This document shows, one piece after another, positions 9,763-18,137 of a DNA stretch of 41,279 bases. Every line of letters begins with the position of its first letter. Positions within the stretch are counted from its first letter, which is position 1. The position numbers and the translations under genes are program-made. Under the pieces are notes generated by a model. It did not search any database. It was not told the origin of the DNA and saw only the letters and a list, made by a program, of their open reading frames with translations. This DNA comes from Dehalococcoidia bacterium. GTDB taxonomy: Bacteria; Chloroflexota; Dehalococcoidia; Lucifugimonadales; VXLM01. The DNA lies in NCBI GenBank assembly GCA_009841605.1, contig VXLM01000093.1:1-41279 (forward strand), given 5' to 3'.

Positions 9763-11415
9763 TCATTCTCCGAGCGTGAGCTCGACGGTATGTCGCTCAA
9801 CCCCACGATAATAAGTTATCTGTGCCTGCGAGCCCGGACCGTGCCTGAACAAGTAGCGGGCCAGTTCCCCGGAATTGGTGACGGGCTGTTGATCGATGGC
9901 CACGATGATATCACCCCTCCGCATCCCCGCCTCGAATGCCGGAGCTTCTTCGACAACGTCGGCGAGGAACACCCCCGCGCGCACGTCATGCGGCAAGGCG
10001 ATTCCCAACTGTATGATCAGCTCTGCCGAGACGTTGAGCGGCGTGATTCCCAAAGAGCCGCGACGGACCTCACCAAATTCCATGAGTTGATTCGCGACGT
10101 AAGAGGCGTCGTTGGCATTCACGGCAAAGCCAATGCCGCGTGTCTCCACGATGATGGCGGTATTGATTCCAATCACCTCGCCCTGATCGTTCAACAGGGG
10201 ACCGCCGCTGTTGCCCTCGTTGATCGGGGCCGTGTGAAGCACCATGTCGACAATCGTCAGTTGAGGACTTGCAGGCGTCGAGACTCCGGTGGCGCTTATG
10301 ATCCCGTTCGTAATGATCGGGGCCCCCGGAAGAGCGAAAGCGTATCCAATTGCAAGCACGGTCTGGCCTACGGCCAATTCGGACGAGTCGCCCAAAATCG
10401 CGGGCTGCAGGTCCACACCATTCGAAGAAATCCTGATCACCGCCGTATCGGTCTGGACATCGCCGCCAATCAATTCGGCGAAGAAGCTCTGGCCGCCGTG
10501 CAGCGTCACGATGATGGTTTCCGCCTTCTCCACCAGATGATTGCTGGTCAATATATAGCCATTGCTGTCCAGGAGGATGCCCGTGCCAACGAGATTGGCT
10601 CCCGGTGGATCGACCCCCGGCCCGATTCCCACCGGTTCCGAAACGGCGATGTGCACGACCGAGGGACGAACTACGGAATAGATTTCCGTAGCCGTCAAAG
10701 CACTCGGTGTCGGAGTGCCGGTAGGCTCAGGTGTCGCCGTCGCCGTTGGAGACGGTGTAGGTGTTGCCGTCGGTGTAGGTGTGGGGGGTGGTGTGGACGT
10801 TGGCGTCGGCGTCGCGGTGGGTATGATGGTCGGAGGCGGCGTTGTGATCCCTTGTGGGGTAGGTGTGGGACTGGGTGTCGCAGTTGGCGTCGGCGTTGAG
10901 GTCGCGGGTGTCGACACGGGAGTGGGCGTGGGTGTCGGCGTCTCGGTTGGGGAAGGCGTCGGCGTTTCGGACTCTGGTGTGGGGCTCTCCACTTCCACTG
11001 CGGTTGGCGCGGACGTGACTACTGCGGTAGGTATCGGGCTCGATGCCTGACTGATCGGCGAAGGCTGTGGTGTCGGGGTTGGCGTCGCGGTAGGTGTCGG
11101 CGTGGGTGTTGGAGTTGGCGTCGCGGTAGGTGTCGGCGTGGAAACGAGAGTTGGTTGCGGCGTCGGAGTAGTGAGCACAATCACCGTCTGGATCGAGGGT
11201 GGGAGGACGATGACGATTGGCGTCATGGTGGGTGGAGCGGGGCTGGGGGTCGGCGTTGGAACGTCCAGGGTTGGTTCTGTAGTCAGCGCCGCCGGGGTCA
11301 GGGTCGTCGGACTCTCGACGACCTGGACATCGGGCGGCGTGCTGTCCCAACAGGCCGCGCCAAAGACGCCGACTGCGCCCCAGACGACAAACGGCAAAAG
11401 CCGACGGCTGAGCAC
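9763..11415 (-). CDS. HtrA/DegP-like serine protease lipoprotein with long Thr/Pro linker and PDZ domain
   Basis: 550 residues from a GTG at 11415, which has a GGGGGA site upstream and gives a clean lipoprotein signal: RR, the hydrophobic [13 protein letters not shown] and lipobox GAAC with Cys22. Residues of about 50-265 are an extended Thr/Pro/Ser-rich linker made of short TPTP-type repeats. The trypsin-like domain follows, with triad His293 (SNHLV), Asp323 (TDTAVI) and Ser403 (GNSGGP); the spacing fits HtrA enzymes. A single PDZ domain (about 455-540) ends the protein. It probably acts outside the cytoplasmic membrane in protein quality control, with the linker spanning cell-wall or surface material. 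A longer frame to 11520 lacks a signal-like start. Confidence 0.9.
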   Translation of the reverse strand: MLSRRLLPFVVWGAVGVFGAACWDSTPPDVQVVESPTTLTPAALTTEPTLDVPTPTPSPAPPTMTPIVIVLPPSIQTVIVLTTPTPQPTLVSTPTPTATPTPTPTPTPTATPTPTPQPSPISQASSPIPTAVVTSAPTAVEVESPTPESETPTPSPTETPTPTPTPVSTPATSTPTPTATPSPTPTPQGITTPPPTIIPTATPTPTSTPPPTPTPTATPTPSPTATATPEPTGTPTPSALTATEIYSVVRPSVVHIAVSEPVGIGPGVDPPGANLVGTGILLDSNGYILTSNHLVEKAETIIVTLHGGQSFFAELIGGDVQTDTAVIRISSNGVDLQPAILGDSSELAVGQTVLAIGYAFALPGAPIITNGIISATGVSTPASPQLTIVDMVLHTAPINEGNSGGPLLNDQGEVIGINTAIIVETRGIGFAVNANDASYVANQLMEFGEVRRGSLGITPLNVSAELIIQLGIALPHDVRAGVFLADVVEEAPAFEAGMRRGDIIVAIDQQPVTNSGELARYLFRHGPGSQAQITYYRGVERHTVELTLGE

Positions 11416-11795
11416 CGGAAGTCCCCCTTTTCCCGGAACCGTTCCCACGGTCCCACCCTTTTTTGGGACGACACGGATCGACGAGTATCGACTCGCGGAC
11501 CAATTCTGACAAACTACCAACTATATCTTCCCATAATTTGGAAGGGTTTGTCGGCGGCTCACAATTCTGGTCGGGATCTTCTCCAACCCCAAACGTCAGG
11601 AGTAGACCGACACAGGAACGCGTGGCATCGTATCAGCAATAACGCGGTAGCGTACTTGCGGTTATACCGCAGAGAGACGAGTAACTAAAGTGAAGGCGCG
11701 AAGTCTTTAAGAGATACCTAAAGCCTGTTGCACCCTAGTTATGAAATTAGGGAGCGGAACGAACGAATCTACAAAATGCCACGAGGCATGTAGAG
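11416..11795. other. Gene-free interval upstream of the HtrA-like gene
   Basis: No gene seen. The interval should carry the htrA-like promoter on the minus strand, but no clear -35/-10 pair stands out. It contains one perfect 6-3-6 palindrome, listed separately. A small inverted repeat CTTCC/GGAAG lies at 11527-11544. Confidence 0.5.
11657..11671. promoter_or_regulatory. Perfect palindrome, possible operator
   Basis: TGCGGT-TAT-ACCGCA is a perfect inverted repeat with 6-bp arms. It lies about 240 bases upstream of the HtrA-like start, in the only interval able to hold that gene's promoter. It could be a regulator site; there is no further support. Confidence 0.3.
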
Positions 11796-11984
11796 CTAGC
11801 GGTTTCGGCGGCGGCGGATGCGGCGGAGGCTCCGGGACTTATCGAGTCGCTTCTGCTCCCCCTTCGAACGGAAGAACCGCCTGTTCCGCAACTCACGAAG
11901 AATTCCAGACCGCTGCATCTGGGTCTGAAATCGCTTCAGAAGCTGATCGCCGTCTTCTCCATCACGGAGCGTTACGTGTGCCAA
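11796..11984 (-). CDS. rpsU: Small ribosomal subunit protein bS21
   Basis: A 62-residue, very basic protein matching bS21: an N-terminal VTLRDGED segment, then LLKRFQTQMQRSGILRELR with the family's RF and SGIL..LR landmarks. It ends in an Arg-rich tail (RRIRRRRNR). bS21 joins the 30S platform near the anti-Shine-Dalgarno region and helps initiation. The start is a TTG; an in-frame stop lies a few codons upstream, so no longer form exists. GGAG occurs 11 bases before the start. A perfect -10 hexamer and a hairpin lie upstream. Unlike many bacteria, dnaG and rpoD are not adjacent. Confidence 0.92.
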   Translation of the reverse strand: MAHVTLRDGEDGDQLLKRFQTQMQRSGILRELRNRRFFRSKGEQKRLDKSRSLRRIRRRRNR

Positions 11985-12019
11985 GTTCCTGTATTCTCCA
12001 TCTTCTCATAAACAAATCG

Positions 12020-12051
12020 GGCGGGCCGCTCGGCACGCCGAACTGATTATA
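12020..12051 (-). promoter_or_regulatory. rpsU promoter -10 box and leader hairpin
   Basis: On the minus strand a perfect TATAAT (12046-12051) has a weak -35 (TTGCAG) 19 bases upstream. Transcription would start near 12039, exactly at a potential 8-bp stem with one mismatch, GGCGTGCC-GAGC-GGCCCGCC (12039 down to 12020), followed by a T-rich stretch. It could stabilise the leader or act in attenuation. Confidence 0.45.
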
Positions 12052-12102
12052 CCACTATCGGGACGGTGAACTGCAACGACAACGCAGGCAAGGTGACGAC
12101 GA

Positions 12103-13026
12103 CTACGTCAACAACCCGGCCTCACGGAGAATTCCGGGTATTTGCGCCTTCTCTTCTTCGGTGAGTGAGCGCATAGGTGCCGACACCGTGTCGTGGTCGA
12201 TGATCCCAAGGATCTTTAGACTCGACTTGAGACCCGAAGACGTCGAGGCGTTTCGCCCGCCCGCCTTTGCGAGTCCCATCACCCGTTGGGCCGAAAGCGC
12301 CCTATCAAGATACTCATTCGCCTTCTCCGTGTCTCCCGCCTCGCCTGCTTCCCATGCACGAGAAAGAGCGCCCGCCGCGATGTTCCCTCCGCCGGGGATA
12401 GTGCCGTGCGCTCCCAGGCATTTGGTCATGGTCGTTCTATAGACGGACCCGAGAAAGCGATACATCTCCGCCCCGTTCCTCCGGCATCGCGCCACGAGCT
12501 CGGCGAAAGCCTCACCCTGACCCGAAGAGTCTTTCACGCCCACCACGGTTCCCTCCGCCGCCAAGTCCGCTATCGTGGCAGGCTCCACAGTGAGTTTGAC
12601 CGTGATTGGGATGTTGTACACCCAGAGAGGTTGAGACACGGCGTCGCTGATAGCGCGAAAGTGGTCGGCGATCTCCCCCTGGTCATAGAGATAGTAGTAC
12701 GGCGGTGTGGCCGCAATGCCGTCGAGGCCGCTCTCGGCCAGGGCCCGCGCCATGTCGATGGTCGCCTGGGTGCCCGCTCCAGAAACGTTGCCTATTACCG
12801 GAACGCGACCGTTGACCTCCTCAGCCGTCTTCTCGATGGCGAGGATACGCTGATCGTCCCTCAGTGCGGCGAACTCGCCCGTCGTTCCCGCGGCCCATAT
12901 CCCGTGGGCCCCCTCGTCGATGAGATAGTTGACCAGCCGCCGGAGCGATGCCGTGTCCACTCGCTCGTCTGGCGTCAGGGGCGTGACCGACGGTACTACA
13001 ACTCCCTTAAACTTGCCGTTCAACAT
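12103..13026 (-). CDS. DapA-family aldolase/synthase
   Basis: 307 residues from the ATG at 13026 (an AGGA site is just upstream; the frame to 13089 adds unrelated residues). It is a TIM barrel of the dihydrodipicolinate synthase / N-acetylneuraminate lyase family. GTTGE (47-51), Tyr137 (VYNIP) and the Schiff-base Lys165 (VGVKDSS) are present, with the family's 28-residue Tyr-Lys spacing. The family includes lysine-pathway DapA and aldolases for 2-keto-3-deoxy sugar acids. No other lysine gene is near and sugar-acid-type enzymes are common in the window, so a KDG-type aldolase is plausible; DapA remains possible. It is followed on the same strand by rpsU, which has its own promoter. Confidence 0.88.
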   Translation of the reverse strand: MLNGKFKGVVVPSVTPLTPDERVDTASLRRLVNYLIDEGAHGIWAAGTTGEFAALRDDQRILAIEKTAEEVNGRVPVIGNVSGAGTQATIDMARALAESGLDGIAATPPYYYLYDQGEIADHFRAISDAVSQPLWVYNIPITVKLTVEPATIADLAAEGTVVGVKDSSGQGEAFAELVARCRRNGAEMYRFLGSVYRTTMTKCLGAHGTIPGGGNIAAGALSRAWEAGEAGDTEKANEYLDRALSAQRVMGLAKAGGRNASTSSGLKSSLKILGIIDHDTVSAPMRSLTEEEKAQIPGILREAGLLT

Positions 13027-13158
13027 AGTCCTGCTTTCATTTGGAAGAGATCGCCCGCGAGGGCCGGATACCATTCTAACGCAGTCCAAATAAACTTTCG
13101 AGCAGCCTGAAGGGTTATTGCTGCCATCGTGAGCGGGAACAAAAGGGTGCAGCTACCC

Positions 13159-13692
13159 TTACCGCATCGGGTTCTCGATAGCATAGTGCGGGACGGGCCT
13201 TCCCTTGTCGTTGAGCGACAGGCCAATCGAGTGCATACCCATCTTCTCCATCACGCGGATCGACCTTGCATTCTCCGGCCTTGCGCTGGCAATAACCCGC
13301 TCGAAACCGAGAGACTCAAATCCATACTGGAGAATCCTCGCGCCCGCCTCCGCCGCAAGCCCCTTGCCCCACGCGTCCTTCGCCAGTGCATACCCTATCT
13401 CGATCTCGCCCTCGTACTCCCCATACATTCGCCGCAGGAATCCGCAGTAGCCGACGAACGCGCCCGTCCTATTGAAGACGAGCGGCCACATCGTCCACCC
13501 GTACCGCTCGTAGTCGCTCATGCGGTTGGATACGAACTGCCGCGTCTCGTCCTCCGACCACGGCTGGTAGTGCCCGATGTACTGCATCACCTCAGGGTCG
13601 AGAGACATCGGGCGAATGAGCCGCCAGTCGTCCGCCCGCCAGTTTCGGATGATGAGCCTATCCGTCTCAAGGAACACGCCTTCTGGCACCAC
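13159..13692 (-). CDS. GNAT-family N-acetyltransferase (RimJ/RimL type)
   Basis: 177 residues with the layout of ribosomal-protein-alanine acetyltransferase-like GNATs: LETDRLIIRNWRADDW at the start and IEIGYALAKDAWGKGLAAEA carrying the acetyl-CoA loop. Then comes FERVIASARPENARS and the closing VMEKMGM. It transfers an acetyl group from acetyl-CoA to an amine; the substrate is unknown. The start is GTG, one base after the stop of the upstream gene, with an AGGAG site lying inside that gene's end, so the two are translationally coupled. It is cytoplasmic. Confidence 0.9.
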   Translation of the reverse strand: MVPEGVFLETDRLIIRNWRADDWRLIRPMSLDPEVMQYIGHYQPWSEDETRQFVSNRMSDYERYGWTMWPLVFNRTGAFVGYCGFLRRMYGEYEGEIEIGYALAKDAWGKGLAAEAGARILQYGFESLGFERVIASARPENARSIRVMEKMGMHSIGLSLNDKGRPVPHYAIENPMR

Positions 13693-13693
13693 A

Positions 13694-14050
13694 CTACTCC
13701 TGCACTTCCGTCAGAAGGCGTTCGAGCATGTCAGCGACTTGTCCCGTCTCGCAAAACCGGGCATCAGGGAACTTCTCACGTGCAACCGCAACCTTGTCCG
13801 GCTTGCCGCCCTCGAAGACTATCGGGATGTGCCGCCGACTCTTGGCCTCCTGGAACCACTCCGCGACGGCTCGACCATGCGACGGCAGCCTGTCCAGTGA
13901 GATGACGACCGCATCGGGAACTTCGCCCTTAAGACTCGGCGAACTGTCGGCGCTCCAATGCGCGCGCACGTCATGCCCGGCCTCGGTCATCGGAGCAATG
14001 CGCTCCAACGCCTCGCTCTCGTTCCAGTGCACGTAGAATATGCGGGCCAT
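13694..14050 (-). CDS. Receiver-like (CheY-fold) small protein lacking phosphosite acids
   Basis: 118 residues with an alternating beta/alpha pattern of receiver-like folds: IFYVHWNES, PDAVVISLDRLPSHGR, HIPIVFEGG, ARFCETG. The usual N-terminal acidic pair is absent (VHWNE). The residue at the phosphoacceptor position, four before the conserved Pro55, is Ser51; Asp53 is shifted. It is therefore unlikely to be phosphorylated in the standard way. It may be a stand-alone pseudo-receiver that acts by protein contact. It is coupled to the GNAT gene downstream (1-base gap), which suggests a shared function. Confidence 0.65.
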   Translation of the reverse strand: MARIFYVHWNESEALERIAPMTEAGHDVRAHWSADSSPSLKGEVPDAVVISLDRLPSHGRAVAEWFQEAKSRRHIPIVFEGGKPDKVAVAREKFPDARFCETGQVADMLERLLTEVQE

Positions 14051-14206
14051 TGGGAGGATATTGGCGGTCTTCGGGGTATTGAACGGGCCTCACAACCCTA
14101 GTTCTTGCCTTGTAATCTCGTCAATAGGACGAAGGGCACCTAATTCCGTTACAATGGCCCGCAGCACAGACATGGCCCTACCTAACCGAATTCAAGGAAT
14201 ATACTC

Positions 14207-15760
14207 ATGACAGACCGATACCCCAACCAGCCCATCATCTTCACCGACGACGCATGGATCATGAGCGAGGATCCTCCCATCACGCCGGAAATCATCTGGG
14301 AGAAGATGATCCGTCCGTTTGAGGGGATGCCCGCTTCCCTGTGGTGGGCCGTGGGCGACCACGAGGTCTACCACCACGAGACCGAAATCGGCGAGATCAT
14401 TGGCGACGGGTACGACCTCTCCGAGCTATCGGACTTCGAACGGCGAAAAGCCCTGAACTTCAGACACCTGACCGAGACGACGAGCGGACCGCTTACGGTG
14501 ATTTCGTCGCTGTGTCGTGAGGCCGGCATCGAGTTCCTGCCCCGCTTCAGGATGAACAGCCACTACGCCTACTACGCTCCCCCCTACACGGATAATGTCC
14601 GCCCCGGGTTCGGCCGGTACAGACAGGAAAACCCCCACCTGCTCATCGGGCGTCCGGGCGAGAACATCCCGGAGGACACGATAGACTGGGATATCCGCAC
14701 CGGCAAGGACTATGCCTATCCCGAGGTCCGCGACTACGCCTACTCGATGATCACCGAGATGTTCGAGCGGTTCGACGTGGACGGCGTGGAGATGGACTTC
14801 AACCGCCATCCCGGGGTCTTCCGGCGTGAGGAGGCCCACCAGAACCGCTACCTGATGACCGACCTCGTGAGGCGTGTCCGCAAACGGCTCGACGAGGTTG
14901 GCGCGGAGCGGGGCCGCCACCTCAAGCTTGCCGTGCGTGTAGCGCCCACGCTCGCCAATGCCGCGAGGATGGGACTCGACGTGCCGAAATGGATGACGGA
15001 CGGTCTCGTCGACACGGTCATCGCGGGTGTGGGATGGATACCCTTCGAGATGCCGATTGCCGAGTTCGTCGAGGAGGCGCGTGGAACCGGGTGCGCGGTA
15101 TACGGATGCCTTGAGGGACTGCGTCCACTCGTGGACGAAAGCGCCCTGCGCGCCGCCTCCTATCGCTACTGGGAAGCCGGAGCGGACGGCATTTACCTGT
15201 ACAACTACTTCACCCTCCCTCCGACGTGGATACGACGCACAATTCCTGAACTCGCTGACCCCGCCAGGCTCAAGACCATGTCCAAGCGGTACGAGGCCGA
15301 CCACGCGGACAGGATTCAGTACGGCGGACACGGCGGGGCGTTCCGTAACGCCGTCCCCGCCGCACAAATGCCCATCACCCTCATCGAGACATCCACGGGC
15401 AGGGGGCCTGTCGTGAACATCGATGTCGCCGACGACGTGGAGGCCGCTCGCGCCGAGGGAAAACTCGGACGCTGCACGCTCGGAGTCAGCATCGAACACT
15501 TTGCACCGGACGACAAGGTCGACGTCCTGCTCAACGGCGACCTCCTCGCATGGGGCACGGGACGCGAATCGTACATGCCCGGAGGACGGAAGTGGCCCAC
15601 GCTGGAGGGAGAGGTCGGACTCCACTACGACATCGACAGCCCGCCCCTGCGTAAGGGAGTCAACAAGATCGAGATCCGACGCAGGCCGGCGGCGGACGAT
15701 GTCGGCAACCAGCCCGTCGTCACCAACGTCGAGATCACGATCACCTATCAGGACGCTTAG
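14207..15760 (+). CDS. Glycoside-hydrolase-like TIM-barrel protein, subfamily I, paralog 1
   Basis: 517 residues with no signal peptide. Residues of about 10-350 fit a (beta/alpha)8 barrel of the GHL10/DUF4015 glycosidase-like type: IIFTDDAWIM at strand 1, then DHEVYHHETEIGEIIG and FLPRFRMNSHY. Next is the strand-end acidic motif VDGVEMDF (Glu195, Asp197) followed by NRHPGVFR, then YLYNYF. A C-terminal beta-sandwich (about 390-517, with VDVLLNGDLLAWG) follows. It is closely related to the protein at 23924-25531 and more distantly to those at 21149 and 26199. The predicted role is cleavage of, or binding to, a carbohydrate; the substrate is unknown. The start follows AAGGA by 9 bases. It is the first gene of the accessory carbohydrate region. 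Confidence 0.75.
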   Translation: MTDRYPNQPIIFTDDAWIMSEDPPITPEIIWEKMIRPFEGMPASLWWAVGDHEVYHHETEIGEIIGDGYDLSELSDFERRKALNFRHLTETTSGPLTVISSLCREAGIEFLPRFRMNSHYAYYAPPYTDNVRPGFGRYRQENPHLLIGRPGENIPEDTIDWDIRTGKDYAYPEVRDYAYSMITEMFERFDVDGVEMDFNRHPGVFRREEAHQNRYLMTDLVRRVRKRLDEVGAERGRHLKLAVRVAPTLANAARMGLDVPKWMTDGLVDTVIAGVGWIPFEMPIAEFVEEARGTGCAVYGCLEGLRPLVDESALRAASYRYWEAGADGIYLYNYFTLPPTWIRRTIPELADPARLKTMSKRYEADHADRIQYGGHGGAFRNAVPAAQMPITLIETSTGRGPVVNIDVADDVEAARAEGKLGRCTLGVSIEHFAPDDKVDVLLNGDLLAWGTGRESYMPGGRKWPTLEGEVGLHYDIDSPPLRKGVNKIEIRRRPAADDVGNQPVVTNVEITITYQDA

Positions 15761-15761
15761 G

Positions 15762-15870
15762 GGGTGTCCTAAAGGAACTCCGTTCGCCCTGAGCCTGTCG
15801 AAGGGTCGAGTCGCTGCATATGGTTCGACAAGCTCACCACGAACGGTTTCCGGCGACCTATGAGACACCC
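15762..15870. repeat. Dispersed inverted-repeat element, copy 2, with outer flanks
   Basis: The core arms are at 15780-15846 (CCGTTCGCCCTGAGCC... / ...CTCACCACGAACGG). An outer pair GGGTGTC (15762-15768) and GACACCC (15864-15870) makes a longer stem. It begins directly after the stop of the upstream gene and could work as a transcript-end structure. Confidence 0.8.
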
Positions 15871-15901
15871 TCATAGGGTCCGGCGTTTCTCGTTTTGTTT
15901 C

Positions 15902-16681
15902 CTACACGCCCTTCATGATGTCGAATCCCAATTCGAGATTCTTCGCGACAATCCGCCTTAATCGTGGATTGTCGCTGTTCACGTAGGACTCCGACGGGCG
16001 AAGCGAGTAGTTGGACACATCATAGAAGTCCCTCACGTCCTTCTCCTTCGACTCGGTCGTCGGGTTCTCCATGAAGTTGATCGCATGTTGGTGACGCCCG
16101 TCGTGCCCGCCGAACGCCGCATGCAGGATGTGCTCGGTGAAGACGGCAAGGTCGCCCTGTTGCAGTTCCAGCGCCACGCTCGGTAGAGCCGACTGCTCAA
16201 GTCCGAAGGGTTTCGACTCAGGGTCGCTGCTGCCATGTCTGAGCGGCTCCAAGAGGTCGGGAGAACTGCGGCGATGCGAACCCGGCACCACGCGCAAGCT
16301 GCCAGTGCCCGCCGTCAGGCTCTCCGGATAGAACGCAATCTTGACGGACTTGACCGTCTCGTCCCAAAGCCCCGATCCGTGCCAAAGCGTATCTCCGGCA
16401 TGAAGGTTACCCTCCGTACCAATCAAGAAAAAGTCGGGTCCCAGCAGGTCTTCCCCGATGCAATAGATCCGGTCGTCCGCCGCGAGTCCCGCCATGAAAG
16501 GCCGCCGCTCGAAGAACGGCTGAAGCGCCGCCCGTCCCGACGGCAGCCTGTTCCCCAATCCCTCCGCAAATATCTCGTCCGATTCCCGCTTGATCGTGGC
16601 CATCTCCTCAGCCGAGAATACGTCCCGCAGCACGAGGTATCCGAATGCATCAAAGAACTGCTTCTGGTCTTCACTCAGCAT
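15902..16681 (-). CDS. PhyH-family (phytanoyl-CoA dioxygenase-like) protein with altered iron site
   Basis: 259 residues from the ATG at 16681 (AGGAG 6 bases upstream; the TTG at 16687 is less likely). The fold landmarks of Fe(II)/2-oxoglutarate PhyH enzymes are present: FGYLVLRDVFS at the N terminus, VKIAFYPE, and GSLRVVPGSHR. The distal ligand is His187 (EHILHAAFGG) and Arg196 should bind 2-oxoglutarate. The proximal motif that should read His-x-Asp reads His101-Gly-Ser103, so the carboxylate ligand is missing. That change occurs in Fe halogenases of this superfamily (Asp to Ala/Gly) and in inactive homologues. It is transcribed towards the first glycosidase-like gene. Confidence 0.85.
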   Translation of the reverse strand: MLSEDQKQFFDAFGYLVLRDVFSAEEMATIKRESDEIFAEGLGNRLPSGRAALQPFFERRPFMAGLAADDRIYCIGEDLLGPDFFLIGTEGNLHAGDTLWHGSGLWDETVKSVKIAFYPESLTAGTGSLRVVPGSHRRSSPDLLEPLRHGSSDPESKPFGLEQSALPSVALELQQGDLAVFTEHILHAAFGGHDGRHQHAINFMENPTTESKEKDVRDFYDVSNYSLRPSESYVNSDNPRLRRIVAKNLELGFDIMKGV

Positions 16682-16848
16682 ATTCAACTCCTGTCTACGT
16701 CAGACGATGCTCGCCTAACCCCTGCTTCGGTGTCGCATTCTATCAGCCGTCGCACAAGAACGGGCACTGTACCTTCAAGGGACGCTCCGACACGTCCACA
16801 TGATAGAATCCCGCCCGGACTGGAGATCCAAAGGCATTTGATCGTCCC

Positions 16849-17790
16849 ATGAAAGCCCAAAACTCTGCCCCGAACATTGTCGCCCTAGGCGGCATGAATA
16901 TGGCCCTGATCGGCACTGCTGAGAGGCTGCCCAATCCGGGCGAGACGCTTCGAGGTGAACGCTTCTACACAGCCCCCGGAGGCAAGGGCGCCACCCAGGC
17001 CGTCGCCGCCGCGCGCCTTGGAGCGAACGTCAAGATGGTCGGACGTGTGGGAAAGGACATGTTCGGCCCGCGACTACTGGACGCCCTGAAGAACGACGGC
17101 ATCGACGTGACCGGCGTGGCCGAAGACCCCGACCATCCATCAGGCGTTGGAATGATCGTCCTGAACGCCGAGCGACAGAACCACGTTCTCGCGATCTACG
17201 GCGCGAACCTCCAGTGCAACGAAGACCAGCTTGCGGCGGTAGAGGAAGCGTTGAACGGCGCGGATGTCCTCCTCTTGCAAATGGAACTTCCATTCCCTCT
17301 CTCCGTAGACGCCGCGCGGGCTGCCCAATCGCGAGGCGTCACCACGATGCTCGATCCGGCCCCTGCATCGGACATCCCTCCCGAAGCATTCCGCCACGTC
17401 GACATCATCACTCCCAATCAGACCGAGGCCGAATACCACACCGGCATCCGAGTCGACGACGTTCCGTCCGCCCAAAAGGCCGCCGAATTGCTCTTGGAGA
17501 AAGGCGTCGGCACTGCCATCGTCAAGTTGGCCGAGCAAGGTGTCTATTGGGCTTCACGCAATGCGAGCGGATACGTACCCGCCTACGAGGTCGAGGTCGT
17601 CGACACCATCTCGGCGGGCGACGCGTTCAGCGGCGCTCTCGCCGTGGCATTGGGCGAAGGCCGGAGTATGGAAGAAGCCGTCCGCTATGGAGCCGCCGCC
17701 GGGGCTCTCGCCGTCACCAAGCGGGGCGTCCAAACCGCCATGCCGACACGCGCAGAGGTCGACGGCTTATTCAATCGCGACGTTCCGTAA
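16849..17790 (+). CDS. Ribokinase-like PfkB sugar kinase of changed specificity
   Basis: 313 residues, cytoplasmic, of the ribokinase subgroup: IVALGGMN strand, PGGKGATQAVAAARLG (43-58), MELPFP, and the C-terminal SAGDAFSG with catalytic Asp258. Against E. coli RbsK, two ribose-binding residues differ. The Asp of the N-x-D motif is Ala19, and the Asn of GGKGANQ is Thr49. ATP-binding and catalytic parts look intact, so it should be an active kinase for another sugar or nucleoside. No strong ribosome site is seen before the ATG, but the first beta-strand needs this start. It is divergent from the PhyH gene, with about 170 bases between them. Confidence 0.85.
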   Translation: MKAQNSAPNIVALGGMNMALIGTAERLPNPGETLRGERFYTAPGGKGATQAVAAARLGANVKMVGRVGKDMFGPRLLDALKNDGIDVTGVAEDPDHPSGVGMIVLNAERQNHVLAIYGANLQCNEDQLAAVEEALNGADVLLLQMELPFPLSVDAARAAQSRGVTTMLDPAPASDIPPEAFRHVDIITPNQTEAEYHTGIRVDDVPSAQKAAELLLEKGVGTAIVKLAEQGVYWASRNASGYVPAYEVEVVDTISAGDAFSGALAVALGEGRSMEEAVRYGAAAGALAVTKRGVQTAMPTRAEVDGLFNRDVP

Positions 17791-18137
17791 GCTCACGTGT
17801 CTTCGAGTCCCCTGCACGAGTTCCGTCAGCCAACATCCGAAGTCGCTTCAATGAGGGTACCTTAATACAAGGGCCCAAAGTGCCACTAGAGCATGGGTAA
17901 GGTACAATCCGGAGCGCAAGGACTGACCCAGCACTTTCAATGCGCCTCGTGATCTACGGACTGGGTAGGAAGGATGTTCCTCGTAAAGTCACTGGAACCT
18001 GCATCGACGAACCTTGACAATGCCCAACGCCGTCCACTATAGTTGCGCTCGGCCTCCCCGTGAGGTTAATCGGTAGGTTGCGCCGCTCGGCAAGTGCGGA
18101 ACAGCCTAGAGGCTCATTAGAAGAGAGGAGAGGATAA
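17791..18137. other. Gene-free leader region before the solute-binding protein gene
   Basis: No gene or RNA is recognised. Its 3' part holds the promoter and about 90 bases of leader of the next gene. The leader ends in an A/G-rich ribosome site (AGAGGAGAGGATAA) directly before the GTG start. Confidence 0.55.
18014..18043 (+). promoter_or_regulatory. Sigma70-type promoter of the solute-binding protein gene
   Basis: A consensus -35 TTGACA (18014-18019), an 18-bp spacer and -10 TATAGT (18038-18043). This is one of the best promoter matches in the window, consistent with strong expression of an abundant binding protein. Confidence 0.75.

Noticed and set aside
9742-10899. Long plus-strand open frame (385 codons) opposite the HtrA-like gene
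   Set aside because: It is the complement of a well-supported protease with signal peptide, catalytic triad and PDZ domain. Its own product is Arg/Cys-rich low complexity with no domain.
10715-11050. Plus-strand frame encoding a GVGVGV-type repeat protein
   Set aside because: It is the antisense of the Thr/Pro linker repeats of the HtrA-like protein; the repeat pattern is a by-product of the linker codons.
11741-12046. Plus-strand frame overlapping rpsU
   Set aside because: The minus strand encodes a clear bS21; the plus-strand product is Gly/Ser-rich without features.
14426-15874. Minus-strand frame of 482 codons opposite glycosidase-like paralog 1
   Set aside because: No domain or ribosome site; the plus-strand protein has three paralogs in the window that confirm the coding strand.
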